Positions 29,176 through 37,260 of a stretch of 64,000 nucleotides of DNA are shown in pieces. A program made the translations under genes and the position numbers. A model generated the notes under the pieces. The model was not told the origin of the DNA. It did not search any database and saw nothing but the letters and a program-made list of their open reading frames with translations. Source of the DNA: Methanoculleus receptaculi. Lineage in GTDB: Archaea > Halobacteriota > Methanomicrobia > Methanomicrobiales > Methanoculleaceae. The stretch spans positions 1,907,384 through 1,971,383 of the forward strand of contig NZ_CP137642.1 in the NCBI RefSeq assembly GCF_033472595.1. The letters run 5' to 3'. Every line of letters begins with the position of its first letter. The first letter of the stretch is position 1.

Positions 29176-29207
29176 TTTATTGCCAAACTGTATATATACA
29201 TGATGGA

Positions 29208-30023
29208 ATGACGGCTTCCCGGGAAGTTCCTGCCCCCCTGATCGAGTCGCTGAAATCCCTGGGTCTTACGAAGTACGAAGCCCTGGTTTATATAGGTCTT
29301 CTGAGGGTTGCGGACGCGACGGCAACGGAGGTTCACGAGATCTCCGGTGTGCCGCGCGCATCCGTCTACCCGGTTCTCGACCACCTTGTCCAGAAAGAAC
29401 TGGTCATAGTCTCCCACACGATGCCAAAGCGCTTCGACGCTGTCCCCCCTGCGCAGGGTATCGAGAACCTTATGCGCAAGATCAGGAGCGATGCGGAGAG
29501 CGCACGGGAGGCCCTTGAGGTCTTCTACCGGGAAAAAGAACTGATAGACCGGGGTGCCCGGGAGCTGATCTGGACGATCTACGGCGAGGAGAATATCAAG
29601 ACCCGGCTTGCGGATATCTTCCGCAGCGCGGAAAAAAGCGTGGAGGTGCTTGCGACCCGGCATCTCCTGCGCGAGACTCTCCTCCCCCTGCTTGAATCCC
29701 TTCCAGACGCGGTGGAGGTTGAGATCATCACCGCCCGCTGGGAGGGTGAGATGCCGCCGCGGTTCAGGCTCCGTCTCCTGCCTCTGGCAAGTTCTCCGGG
29801 GAAACTGCTGCCCTACGAGAGGTCAGGCGTCTTCCTGGTGGATGACGCCCGCGCGCTGGTCTGGGTGGGAGAGGTTGACGGCCAGCCGTCTGCTCTCTAC
29901 TCGGAGTCGGGGGGGCTTCTCCTCTTTGTGCAGCGGCATATCAACACGGTCAAGGAATGGGCAATGACGGTGGTCAATAATCAGCCAGGTAACCCATCTT
30001 CTGTATATCGATCAACCCCTTGA
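29208..30023 (+). CDS. TrmB-family transcriptional regulator
   Basis: A 271-residue regulator. Residues 8-75 are the TrmB winged helix (SLGLTKYEALVYIGLLRVAD, EISGVPRASVYPVLDHLVQK); a helical linker and a C-terminal effector domain follow. TrmB proteins control sugar uptake and gluconeogenesis genes in archaea by binding sugars. The gene faces the surface protein-pgiA operon across a perfect inverted repeat, so control of that operon, tied to glucose-6-phosphate metabolism, is a reasonable inference, as is self-control. Its 3' end overlaps the NrpR-domain gene on the other strand by 50 bases. Confidence 0.9.
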   Translation: MTASREVPAPLIESLKSLGLTKYEALVYIGLLRVADATATEVHEISGVPRASVYPVLDHLVQKELVIVSHTMPKRFDAVPPAQGIENLMRKIRSDAESAREALEVFYREKELIDRGARELIWTIYGEENIKTRLADIFRSAEKSVEVLATRHLLRETLLPLLESLPDAVEVEIITARWEGEMPPRFRLRLLPLASSPGKLLPYERSGVFLVDDARALVWVGEVDGQPSALYSESGGLLLFVQRHINTVKEWAMTVVNNQPGNPSSVYRSTP

Positions 30024-30720
30024 GCGCCCGGGTCACCACAGGCTTTCCTGCTTCCCTGAGCGCCGCCATGGTGTTCGTGCCCCCGACGAATGCCACGCCC
30101 AGGTACTGCGGACTCACAGGGACACCGAGCAGCGGGAGATTTGGAGCGCCGAGATCCAGGATGCCGGAGAAACCGTATCCGGATAGTTCGTCGAGCACCG
30201 TCTCCAGGAGGTGCTCGGCCTCCATATGGCATTCCCGGATGTTTGCAAGGATGTTTCCAGTCCCGTGCCGCATTACATCCAGGATCGACGTTATCTCCTG
30301 GGATATCAGGACCTCCAGGGGATCGAGCGTGGTATCGCGGTAGAGGATCATGCTTGTGAACCGGCGGGGTGTCCTCCCTTCGATCTCGACTGTCCCGCCC
30401 CCGATGGGGTTGAGCGGAATCCCCCGCTGGATGAGGAGGGCATCAAAGGTGATGCTGCAGATCGTGCATATGGCGTTTCGACCTTCAGCCACGGTGTAGC
30501 CGTCAACCTGCTCTCCCGGACCGGCGATGAGCAGCCTGTCGCTGATGGTGATGCCCTGCCGGTGCGCCTCCTTCATGATGGAGATTGTGAACTCGAGGTC
30601 TCGGCTCTCGATAACCGAGAGGTTGTAGATCACCTTCCCCGCATTCTCCTCCGGGCGGTAGGTTACCTTGAACGCGTATTCCTCGATGCTGTGGTTGGTA
30701 AACTTCAGGGGAGCATGCAT
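29974..30720 (-). CDS. NrpR-type regulatory domain protein (DUF128), no HTH
   Basis: A 248-residue protein made of one NrpR regulatory domain: FKVTYRPEENAGKVIYNLSV, GITISDRLLIAGPG, AICTICSITFDALLIQRGIP, and VGGTNTMAALREAG. NrpR represses nitrogen-assimilation genes in methanogens and is released by 2-oxoglutarate. Full NrpR has an N-terminal winged helix before this domain; none is encoded here or in the 250 bases upstream that I could read. It therefore matches NrpRII-type proteins, which act with a separate DNA-binding NrpRI. The C-terminus overlaps trmB on the other strand by 50 bases. Confidence 0.8.
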   Translation of the reverse strand: MHAPLKFTNHSIEEYAFKVTYRPEENAGKVIYNLSVIESRDLEFTISIMKEAHRQGITISDRLLIAGPGEQVDGYTVAEGRNAICTICSITFDALLIQRGIPLNPIGGGTVEIEGRTPRRFTSMILYRDTTLDPLEVLISQEITSILDVMRHGTGNILANIRECHMEAEHLLETVLDELSGYGFSGILDLGAPNLPLLGVPVSPQYLGVAFVGGTNTMAALREAGKPVVTRALKGLIDIQKMGYLADY

Positions 30721-30966
30721 TACCAGACTTCTGCCGCAGCAGGGGAAAAAGGGTTGCCTTCAGGATCAGGTGAACCTCATTCGGGCTGCAGGCTTCTTTT
30801 CGGCCCTCGATCCGATTCATCACCTCACGGCAGCCAGGCTGCATTCTGGGAGTTCGCCGTCAACGTTGAGGAGGACGATGCTCTCAACTCCCTGCAGGTT
30901 TTCGAGATTGGCCATCGGCCCTTCACGTACCGCTGTCGTTATCTCTGCACCCCCGCCCTCACCTTC

Positions 30967-31081
30967 GAGGCCGTCAAACCAGTTTGATCATGGTTTGATG
31001 CTCAATAATCACCGCGCTGAAACATCTTTTGTTACTGAGCAACCGCCACTGAGAGGGGGGCGAGCAGTCTGTGGCGATTGA
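30967..31081. repeat. Intergenic palindrome element, copy 3 (variant)
   Basis: Perfect arms TCAAACCA (30974-30981) and TGGTTTGA (30991-30998), 9-base loop, outer GAG/CTC at 30967 and 31001. The second motif appears as GTCTGTGGCGATTGAC (31067-31082), 100 bases on and in the opposite orientation to copies 1, 2 and 39931. Confidence 0.55.
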
Positions 31082-31189
31082 CCCGATGGCCGTGTCCATG
31101 GATGGATATGGGATTTCAAGGGATTACCAGGTGAGACCGTGAAGAGAGGGTCTCCTCACGGATACTGTATCTATGGAGAACCGCCACGC

Positions 31190-31226
31190 GGGGAGGGGGA
31201 AGGCGGAGACGGGGCTCCCCCTCCCC
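31190..31226. other. Strong GC hairpin
   Basis: GGGGAGGGGGA (31190-31200) pairs perfectly with TCCCCCTCCCC (31216-31226) across a 15-base loop. No T-tract follows, so it is not a typical terminator. A second near-perfect hairpin (CCGTGA...TCACGG) lies at 31137-31161. Confidence 0.6.
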
Positions 31227-31342
31227 TGTCTCTATGTACCCTGGAACGGCGTATTCTTCTTCAAGACGCCCCCGCCTCCCGGCCGCTCCGGAGCCGGATG
31301 GGAGGGGGGCACGGCGGTGCCGCCCGGGACTCCGTCCATGGT

Positions 31343-31382
31343 GAGGTTTATCAAACCGGGGAAGTATTGGTTTGATGGCCTC
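31343..31382. repeat. Intergenic palindrome element, copy 4 (palindrome only)
   Basis: GAGG (31343) - TCAAACC (31351-31357) - 11-base loop - GGTTTGA (31369-31375) - CCTC (31379-31382). Lies 65 bases before the next gene. The second motif is not found at the usual distance. Confidence 0.6.
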
Positions 31383-31446
31383 GCCTTTCCCCGGGGGCCT
31401 ACAAAAGGAAAAGTTGTTCTACCACCCTGTAATATCAGTTAGATGA

Positions 31447-32409
31447 ATGGATAGTGGGACCCGGGAAAAAGCTCGGAACATGTTGAAGTGGATCCTTGCC
31501 GCGGCATCTTACGATGTCGAAGAGGTAGGCGACCCGCTGGACCTCTCAGCGGTCGGGAGTGAGGACGCTCTTGTTGTGCTCTGCTCCAACGACCCTGAGA
31601 CGATCGAGAGTTTTGATTCTATGACATACCGCCTGCGCATAGGCGATGAGGACTGGGTCTGCAGGAAACTGCTCTTTACGCTGAATCCAGAGGTGCGGAC
31701 GGACGACTGCATCCAGTGGGGCCCGAATGAGTTTGTCCGGCAGGCCGGCAGAGCCGCTCTGGCGGAGGTTCTCGGGCAACACCTGATCCTGGACATTCCA
31801 TCGACAGACCGCGAGACGCCGAGGAATCAGGTCGAGGCCACACTCCTGGTGGATCAGGAACTGGAAGAGGATCCGGAGATCCCACATCTGCCGATTAAGG
31901 TCCCGGAGAAGCGCGCCTGTAAAATCGCAGGGATACAGGGGACGGCGAAATGCCGGTTCATCCCATACTGGAGTTACAACTACGTGAGCAGGGGCGAGCG
32001 CGAGGTCAAGAACCGGGCGATCTCCTTTGATGCTGAGGGAGGGGGCGCGATCAACGCCATCAACGGCCTGAAGATGGAGATCGACCCAGGCGAGATCGAG
32101 CGTGGTCAAATCCCAGCTGGCTCCGAGATCGTGCCTCCCCGCCTCATGCGTGAGGATGTTGAGGAGGAGATCGTGCAGGAGGTCACCGAACTCCTGACCC
32201 AGCGAATCCGGTTCCGCTACGAGAAAGGAGATACCATCTTTTACGAGGAGAAGACTCTCAAACCGGACCGTAACAATATCAGGGTCGAACTTGAGACAGT
32301 CTACGTGCCTGTCTGGCAGGTCAGGGGCGGGAGTAAGATCGTTGAGGTCAATGCGTTCAGCGGCGAGATCCTCTCTATGCCGATGGACGAGGGAGTTGAA
32401 CTTCTGTAG
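31447..32409 (+). CDS. Unknown protein coupled to a dithiol oxidoreductase
   Basis: I do not recognise this 320-residue soluble protein. The N-terminal third (ARNMLKWILAAASYDVEEVG, DALVVLCSNDPETIESFDSM) has alternating strands and helices like a restriction-endonuclease or Rossmann-type fold but no catalytic motif that I can point to. The C-terminal part has VYVPVWQVRGGSKIVEVNAF and SGEILSMPMDEGVELL, an ordered beta-rich domain, preceded by RFIPYWSYNYVSRGEREVKN. Cysteines near the middle (CKIAGIQGTAKC) form a possible pair. The next gene starts 8 bases after the stop, so they form an operon. Confidence 0.8.
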   Translation: MDSGTREKARNMLKWILAAASYDVEEVGDPLDLSAVGSEDALVVLCSNDPETIESFDSMTYRLRIGDEDWVCRKLLFTLNPEVRTDDCIQWGPNEFVRQAGRAALAEVLGQHLILDIPSTDRETPRNQVEATLLVDQELEEDPEIPHLPIKVPEKRACKIAGIQGTAKCRFIPYWSYNYVSRGEREVKNRAISFDAEGGGAINAINGLKMEIDPGEIERGQIPAGSEIVPPRLMREDVEEEIVQEVTELLTQRIRFRYEKGDTIFYEEKTLKPDRNNIRVELETVYVPVWQVRGGSKIVEVNAFSGEILSMPMDEGVELL

Positions 32410-32416
32410 GTAAACC

Positions 32417-33742
32417 ATGATCATCGTCATCGGTGGAGGGCCTGCAGGCAGGCTCGGTGCGATGCACCTTGCGCAGGCTGGCAGGGAGGTCCGGCTTGTC
32501 GAGCAGCGCAAGATCGGAGGGCAGTGTCTCCACGACCGGTGCATGACGATCTGCGCGTTAAACGACGTGGCACGACTTATAGAGCAGACCAGGATACAGA
32601 AGGATCTCGGGATCCTTGACTGCGTTCCGACCATCTCCTACCCCATGATCTGGAGACGGATGCGCGAGGTTCAGGAGAGACTCTCCTCCGTCCTCGACGC
32701 CGAGACGCGGGAGGCGGGGGTCGAGATCGTATATGGGGCTGAAAGTCGGCTTGAGGGGGGCCGGGTCTTCATCGACGATGAAGAGGTCAGGGCGGAGGCC
32801 GTCCTGGCGGCGACGGGGTCGCGGGCGGCGATCCCCGACATTCCGGGCACCGATCTCCCGGGGGTATACACCTATCAGACGCTTCCCGCAATGTCAGACC
32901 TCCCCCGCCGCATGGCGGTGATAGGCGGCGGAGTGGTCGCAGCTGAGTTTGCCTACATATTCAATGCCTTCGGAGTTGAGGTCGAGGTGATCGCCCGTCA
33001 TGGACTGCTCAAGGATCTAGATCCCAGGATGCGGTCTGCAGCGCTGCGCGACCTTGCCGGCGTCGGGATTCGGGAGCAGACCACTGTGGCGAGCATCGAG
33101 GGGGGCGGACGCGTCCGCTCGATCATACTTGCTAACGGCGAAGAGGTCGAGGCCGGGGCAGTCCTGCTGGCGACGGGTCTTGTACCCCGTTCGGAGTCGC
33201 TCCAGGGTCTTTTGAAGCGGCCGGACGGCGCGGTCATCGTGGATCAGAGGATGCAAACGAGCGTTGAGAATGTATATGCCGCAGGTGACGTCATAGGTCC
33301 GCCATACCTCACACCCGTCGCCCGCCGGGAGGGGCTGGTTGCGGCCGAGAACATCCTTGGTCACGAGGCTGTAATGGATTACAGATGCATCCCGCAGGCA
33401 ATATCTCTCCGCTACGACCTCGCTTTCGCCTCGACCGACGGAGATGATGGATCGCTCACCCTATCTGCTCCGGCGCCGTCCGGGTCGGGCTCATTCTGGG
33501 ATGTGGCAACCGGATGGACAGGACTTGCACGTATCCAGGTTGATCCTGAGAGCGGCAGGCTCGTCGGGGCGGCAGCCGCCGTTCCCGGGGCATCGTCCCT
33601 CTTCTCGTATCTAGCCCATCTGATGAAGCAGGGCATCACGGTGGCCGATTTTGCCGATATCATCGAGGTACATCCCTCGACCGACGGGATCTACTGGCTT
33701 GCCCGATACGCCGGGGATATACTGCAACAGAAGAAGAGGTGA
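32417..33742 (+). CDS. FAD-dependent pyridine nucleotide-disulfide oxidoreductase
   Basis: A 441-residue relative of dihydrolipoamide dehydrogenase and mercuric reductase. FAD-binding GGGPAG (6-11), redox pair Cys37 and Cys42 in GGQCLHDRC, NAD-binding VIGGGVVAAEFAYIF, and second FAD motif VENVYAAGDVIGPPYLTPVA are visible. The C-terminal dimer interface ends IEVHPSTDGIYW; the usual His-Pro-Thr-x-x-Glu of the catalytic base pair has Asp or Gly where Glu is expected. There is no lipoyl partner or dehydrogenase complex nearby; the physiological disulfide is unknown. The unknown gene upstream in the same operon is the best partner candidate. Convergent with ppaC, 15 bases apart. Confidence 0.9.
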   Translation: MIIVIGGGPAGRLGAMHLAQAGREVRLVEQRKIGGQCLHDRCMTICALNDVARLIEQTRIQKDLGILDCVPTISYPMIWRRMREVQERLSSVLDAETREAGVEIVYGAESRLEGGRVFIDDEEVRAEAVLAATGSRAAIPDIPGTDLPGVYTYQTLPAMSDLPRRMAVIGGGVVAAEFAYIFNAFGVEVEVIARHGLLKDLDPRMRSAALRDLAGVGIREQTTVASIEGGGRVRSIILANGEEVEAGAVLLATGLVPRSESLQGLLKRPDGAVIVDQRMQTSVENVYAAGDVIGPPYLTPVARREGLVAAENILGHEAVMDYRCIPQAISLRYDLAFASTDGDDGSLTLSAPAPSGSGSFWDVATGWTGLARIQVDPESGRLVGAAAAVPGASSLFSYLAHLMKQGITVADFADIIEVHPSTDGIYWLARYAGDILQQKKR

Positions 33743-33757
33743 GTTTGAGGGGGTCTT

Positions 33758-35380
33758 CTAGGCCTGCCGGAGCATCCGCCCGAATTTCGGGATGAAATCG
33801 TTTTTCCGGGACATGACACCCTCGAGCCTGAGGGGTTGGTCGCGCAGTCCCAGTCTGGAGAGACAGCCATCATCGCCGGCGGCAAAGAGATCGCTTGCGT
33901 TCTCAAAGATGTTTGTAAAAAGGGCGAAGAAGCAGTCGACTCCAAACGCCGTTCTCAGGCGCTCAAGTTCAGCACGGATCTCATCTGCATGGTTCTGTGA
34001 GAAATCGAAGGATGATGTCATCACCTGCGAGACCATGACGCTCTTCCCGAAGAGGTTGTAGCGCTTCATGTCCCGCGTGAGGAGTTCATCTTTCGGGAGT
34101 GAGTTGAGATCCATACCCTTCTTGATAAGTTCAGCGCCGAAAACGGCAGGATCAACCCCTGCGATCTCCGCAAGGTAGTCAGCTGCTCTTATATCCGCAG
34201 GGGTTGTGGTTGAGAGCCTCATCACCATTGTGTCCGAGAGGATTCCTGCAAGCAGGACACCGGCGGTTGACGGTGTGGGCTCCAATCCAGCCTCGATAAA
34301 CTTGTTCGTGATGATGGTCGAGATCGACCCCACCGGATCGTTGAGGAACTTCACTGGCTTTAAGGTGGAGATCGCACCGAGACGGTGGTGATCTATGATC
34401 TCAAGGATGTCCGCCTTCTCAATCCCATCTACGGCCTGGGAATACTCGTTGTGGTCGAGCAGGATCACCGACTTCTGGACATCCTGCATCAACGTCGTCC
34501 GCGACACGAGTCCTATGTGCTCTCCATCTTCCCCCACGACACAGGCCGTCCTGAACTTGGAGTTCGAGACGACATCCTTTGCGTAATCAAGTGAGTCTTC
34601 AAGCCGCACCGTGGGAACGTCAGTCTCCATGATCATGCGCGCGGGAAGCGAGAGGCTGATCATCTTGCCGACGCTGAAAGCGTCAAGCGTTGTCGCGAAG
34701 ACTGATGTCCCCCGCGACCTGGCGGCCTCAATAACCCGTTCACCCACCGGCGCCCCTTCGGCGATTATGAGCGCGGCAACCCCTGCCGATATCAGCGCAA
34801 GCTGGGCGGGCTCGTTGTCCCCGACGATCGCGATATCGTCTGGAGTCATCCGGGAGAGGGTGACGTGCAGGGCGTCGATGACGGTGTAGACCCGGCCTTC
34901 CCCGAGCATCTCGCGCGCCTGGACGACCACCCGCGCATCCAGGATACGTGCGATGGTCTCAAGCGGCATCGGGATCAGTGAGAGTTGTTCTTTCGGGTTC
35001 TTCCGGACGTAGGCCCGTGCAAGACCATACTCGCTGACCAGACCGACCAGTCTTCCTATATCGTCCGTGATCGGCATGTTGCGCATATCGTAAGTATCCA
35101 TCATGGCAGCCACATCGATCGCCGGGAGATCCTGGCGGGCGCACCGGGTATCGAGCGGGATGTCCGAGACGGTGGGCTCGACGCTTGCTATGTAGACTGG
35201 CGGCTCAACGTTGAACGTCTCGAGAGCAAACCGCGCTTCCGGCCCCACCTCCCCGCAACGGGCGGGGATGTACTTCCCCGGTTCAGTGTGGTTGAGTAAC
35301 TCCGCGTAACCGATGACGCTACAGATGCTGTCGGTGTCGGGCTGCTTGTGACCGATGATGTAGATCTTATTCTGTCCCAT
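33758..35380 (-). CDS. ppaC: Manganese-dependent inorganic pyrophosphatase with CBS/DRTGG insert
   Basis: A 540-residue family II pyrophosphatase. The DHH catalytic part is split: GHKQPDTDS (10-18) at the N-terminus and EIIDHHRLG plus NDPVGSISTII later, with a DHHA2 domain at the C-terminus. Between lie two CBS domains (PITDDIGRLVGLVSEYGLAR; TACVVGEDGEHIGLVSRTT) flanking a DRTGG domain (AALIIAEGAPVGERVIEAAR). In this subtype adenine nucleotides bind the CBS pair and adjust activity, so pyrophosphate removal is tied to energy charge. It is transcribed away from a 471-base gap with a repeat copy. Confidence 0.95.
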   Translation of the reverse strand: MGQNKIYIIGHKQPDTDSICSVIGYAELLNHTEPGKYIPARCGEVGPEARFALETFNVEPPVYIASVEPTVSDIPLDTRCARQDLPAIDVAAMMDTYDMRNMPITDDIGRLVGLVSEYGLARAYVRKNPKEQLSLIPMPLETIARILDARVVVQAREMLGEGRVYTVIDALHVTLSRMTPDDIAIVGDNEPAQLALISAGVAALIIAEGAPVGERVIEAARSRGTSVFATTLDAFSVGKMISLSLPARMIMETDVPTVRLEDSLDYAKDVVSNSKFRTACVVGEDGEHIGLVSRTTLMQDVQKSVILLDHNEYSQAVDGIEKADILEIIDHHRLGAISTLKPVKFLNDPVGSISTIITNKFIEAGLEPTPSTAGVLLAGILSDTMVMRLSTTTPADIRAADYLAEIAGVDPAVFGAELIKKGMDLNSLPKDELLTRDMKRYNLFGKSVMVSQVMTSSFDFSQNHADEIRAELERLRTAFGVDCFFALFTNIFENASDLFAAGDDGCLSRLGLRDQPLRLEGVMSRKNDFIPKFGRMLRQA

Positions 35381-35851
35381 ACTCCCCTCGGATCCCCGGG
35401 CCAGCCGGAGAACGATTGTCTCTTAGAGGTATCAACCTCTGCCATCAAATCTTTTGTCCAGGGGGTGCCTCTTCCAGGGGGCACATCCTGAGATCTTCAG
35501 GTCAACGACCAGGATACAATCTCTCCGCCTTCTGCCGGTAGTATATGCGCGGGGAGCATAAAACCATCTCCCGTCAAAGTCTCTTCTGTCAATCCCCTAC
35601 CACAGATGCGGGCAGGCGGTGTGTGGCGATTGCGCACCCGCCGGCAGATCCATCCCCGAAGAAGTCAACCAAACCAGTGTAAAGCCTGATGCCACTGGTT
35701 TGAGAGCTTCCATCTGCAACAGGGGTCATGCGTAATTTCATAGTCCAGGAGAGCCGAAACTCTTATGAGCACGTCCTTGGCGGTCGACGCCCGAAACGGA
35801 TGTGCTCCGACCCTCATTCGGCCCTCAATACGATAACAATACCCAGGCTGT
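35381..35851. other. Divergent intergenic region, 471 bases
   Basis: Separates ppaC (minus) from an unknown gene (plus). It holds the reversed copy of the palindrome family at 35617-35711. I see no gene and no tRNA in the rest. Confidence 0.55.
35617..35711. repeat. Intergenic palindrome-plus-motif element, copy 5 (reversed)
   Basis: Arms AAACCAGTG (35671-35679) and CACTGGTTT (35693-35701), 13-base loop, outer GAAG/CTTC at 35661 and 35707. The second motif GGTGTGTGGCGATTGCGCACC lies at 35619-35639 (partly paired with itself). Read on the minus strand, palindrome then motif are about 79 bases apart, as in copies 1 and 2. Confidence 0.6.
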
Positions 35852-37048
35852 GTGGAACAGATGTTACAGATGATTTCGTGGCTTGACGGAAATTTCAGGT
35901 CGCTTCAACCAACGCGTGCGACCATCATGAGAGCGCTGCGCCACCTGCGCCCTGCAGATCGAAAGAACCTCTTCTCCAGCGACATCCCCCAGATGCGGAC
36001 TGCCGAAGGCCGCTGGTTTGAGGCGATTGTCTATGAGATGTTCCTGGAACTGTCGGTGCAGACCGACCTGATCCAGGCCGTTGTGGCGCGGGGGGCTGAT
36101 GGACCCACAAAAGTCAGGCGCGCGCAACTCGGCCAGAACGGACTGTTCTACTCGAACATCGGGGACATCAAGGTCCGCGGCAACGGCCAGGATCTCGCCG
36201 AGGTGGACCTCGTGCTACTGGACCATACGGGATCGTTGACATTCGGGGAGATAGTCACCTCACCTGCCGACTTAAAAGAACTTGAGGAGGAGATCCACTA
36301 CAAAAAGCACCTCTTCGGATACCTCTACGGGCAGCCGATCGTGCCGTTTCTTCTCATATCCTCTGTCGATATCTCCAAAACGGCTGTCGTCCGTCGTCTC
36401 CTGAAAGAGCCGGACAACGTCATCCTAACGACGCCGACCTGCGAGGAGTTGAAGACCCTGATCCGACAGAGTGACCTGAAACGCAGCCCGGTACGGCGAG
36501 TCCGGCACGACAAGTTGATCTCCATCAGTGATATTCCTCCCCGCCGTCCGTTTGATTACAAGAGACTGCATGATGAACGGTTGCAGAACATCATAGCGAC
36601 GGTCACATCAGAGAGCGGTGCGCGGGAACTCGGTAGACCCGACGAAATCCCGCCGATCGTGAAGAAGGTCATCTTCGGGGGGCTCTATCCCTCCGCTGTC
36701 CGGATGCTCGACACCCGATACCCCATCCAGATCAGGGGAGAGACCTACGACCCTGATATGATCCAGAAAAGGTTCTCAAAGGTTGTCCTCGCGGTGAACA
36801 TCCCGGAGTACCGGCCGATCATCTACCTGCGGACAAGGAGCAAGAGGGAGTACCTCAAGATGGTGCCAAGCAAGACCGGCGGATTTAGATTCGAGAGTCG
36901 GCGGACACCCCACATGGCGGGATTCTTCCTCTGGCTCGAGTCAATCCAGCCCTCGGTCGGGGCCGAACTGACGCGGGACCTCCTGGATGCGTTCCCTGCG
37001 GTTTCTGCTCCTGAAACGGTGGAGGTTGTCGAAAGGGGCATGCTGTGA
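35852..37048 (+). CDS. Unknown protein with nuclease-fold-like core
   Basis: A 398-residue soluble protein I cannot name. Residues about 40-165 run helix (RTAEGRWFEAIVYEMFLEL), then AEVDLVLLDHTG and LTFGEIVTS, then a helix with EEIHYKKHLFGYLYG: the order of a PD-(D/E)xK nuclease core, except that the E-x-K lysine would be Val in GEIV. The C-terminal half is beta-rich (RPIIYLRTRSKREYLKMVPS). It may be an inactive nuclease fold used for binding. Start is GTG at 35852, or ATG at 35861 or 35867; none has a clear ribosome site. Stands alone. Confidence 0.75.
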   Translation: MEQMLQMISWLDGNFRSLQPTRATIMRALRHLRPADRKNLFSSDIPQMRTAEGRWFEAIVYEMFLELSVQTDLIQAVVARGADGPTKVRRAQLGQNGLFYSNIGDIKVRGNGQDLAEVDLVLLDHTGSLTFGEIVTSPADLKELEEEIHYKKHLFGYLYGQPIVPFLLISSVDISKTAVVRRLLKEPDNVILTTPTCEELKTLIRQSDLKRSPVRRVRHDKLISISDIPPRRPFDYKRLHDERLQNIIATVTSESGARELGRPDEIPPIVKKVIFGGLYPSAVRMLDTRYPIQIRGETYDPDMIQKRFSKVVLAVNIPEYRPIIYLRTRSKREYLKMVPSKTGGFRFESRRTPHMAGFFLWLESIQPSVGAELTRDLLDAFPAVSAPETVEVVERGML

Positions 37049-37097
37049 GAGAGGGTAGGCGTGAACCGCCGGTTACCCGAAGAGGGTGAGTCTTTGA

Positions 37098-37188
37098 CTC
37101 TATGGCGCCTGCGGGAACGGTCAGGGGCCGGTCACTTACAGCACAACTGGAGGTCGTCAAACCATGGGTATCCCGGCTTGATGGGCTC
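37098..37188. repeat. Intergenic palindrome element, copy 7 (degenerate)
   Basis: GAG (37150) - TCAAACC (37157-37163) - 11-base gap - GGCTTGA (37175-37181) - CTC (37186-37188), one mismatch in the arms. A weak form of the second motif, CTCTATGGCGC, lies at 37098-37108, about 90 bases before the right end, as in copy 5. Confidence 0.4.
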
Positions 37189-37260
37189 TGATTGGAAGAT
37201 ACTTCGAATGCATTATTTTTTGCCCTGACCGACCAGACCTTCTTTTCAGGCCAGGTTGAG

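Larger units (their letters stand above)
30721..31446. other. Hairpin-dense intergenic region, 726 bases
   Basis: No convincing protein gene. A minus-strand stretch about 30832-30950 can be read as MANLENLQGVESIVLLNVDG and so on (31 codons) but is too short to call. From 30967 on there are four strong hairpins: 30967-31003 (8-bp arms), 31137-31161 (10 of 11 bp), 31190-31226 (11-bp GC stem) and 31343-31382 (7-bp plus 4-bp arms). The first and last belong to the dispersed palindrome family. Confidence 0.6.

Noticed and set aside
30211-30987. A 258-codon plus-strand frame
   Set aside because: Opposite the NrpR-domain gene for most of its length, then runs into the palindrome region; no family resemblance.
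31546-32634. A 362-codon minus-strand frame opposite the unknown gene at 31447
   Set aside because: It spans the junction of two coupled plus-strand genes; the downstream one is certain, and the composition is that of a shadow.
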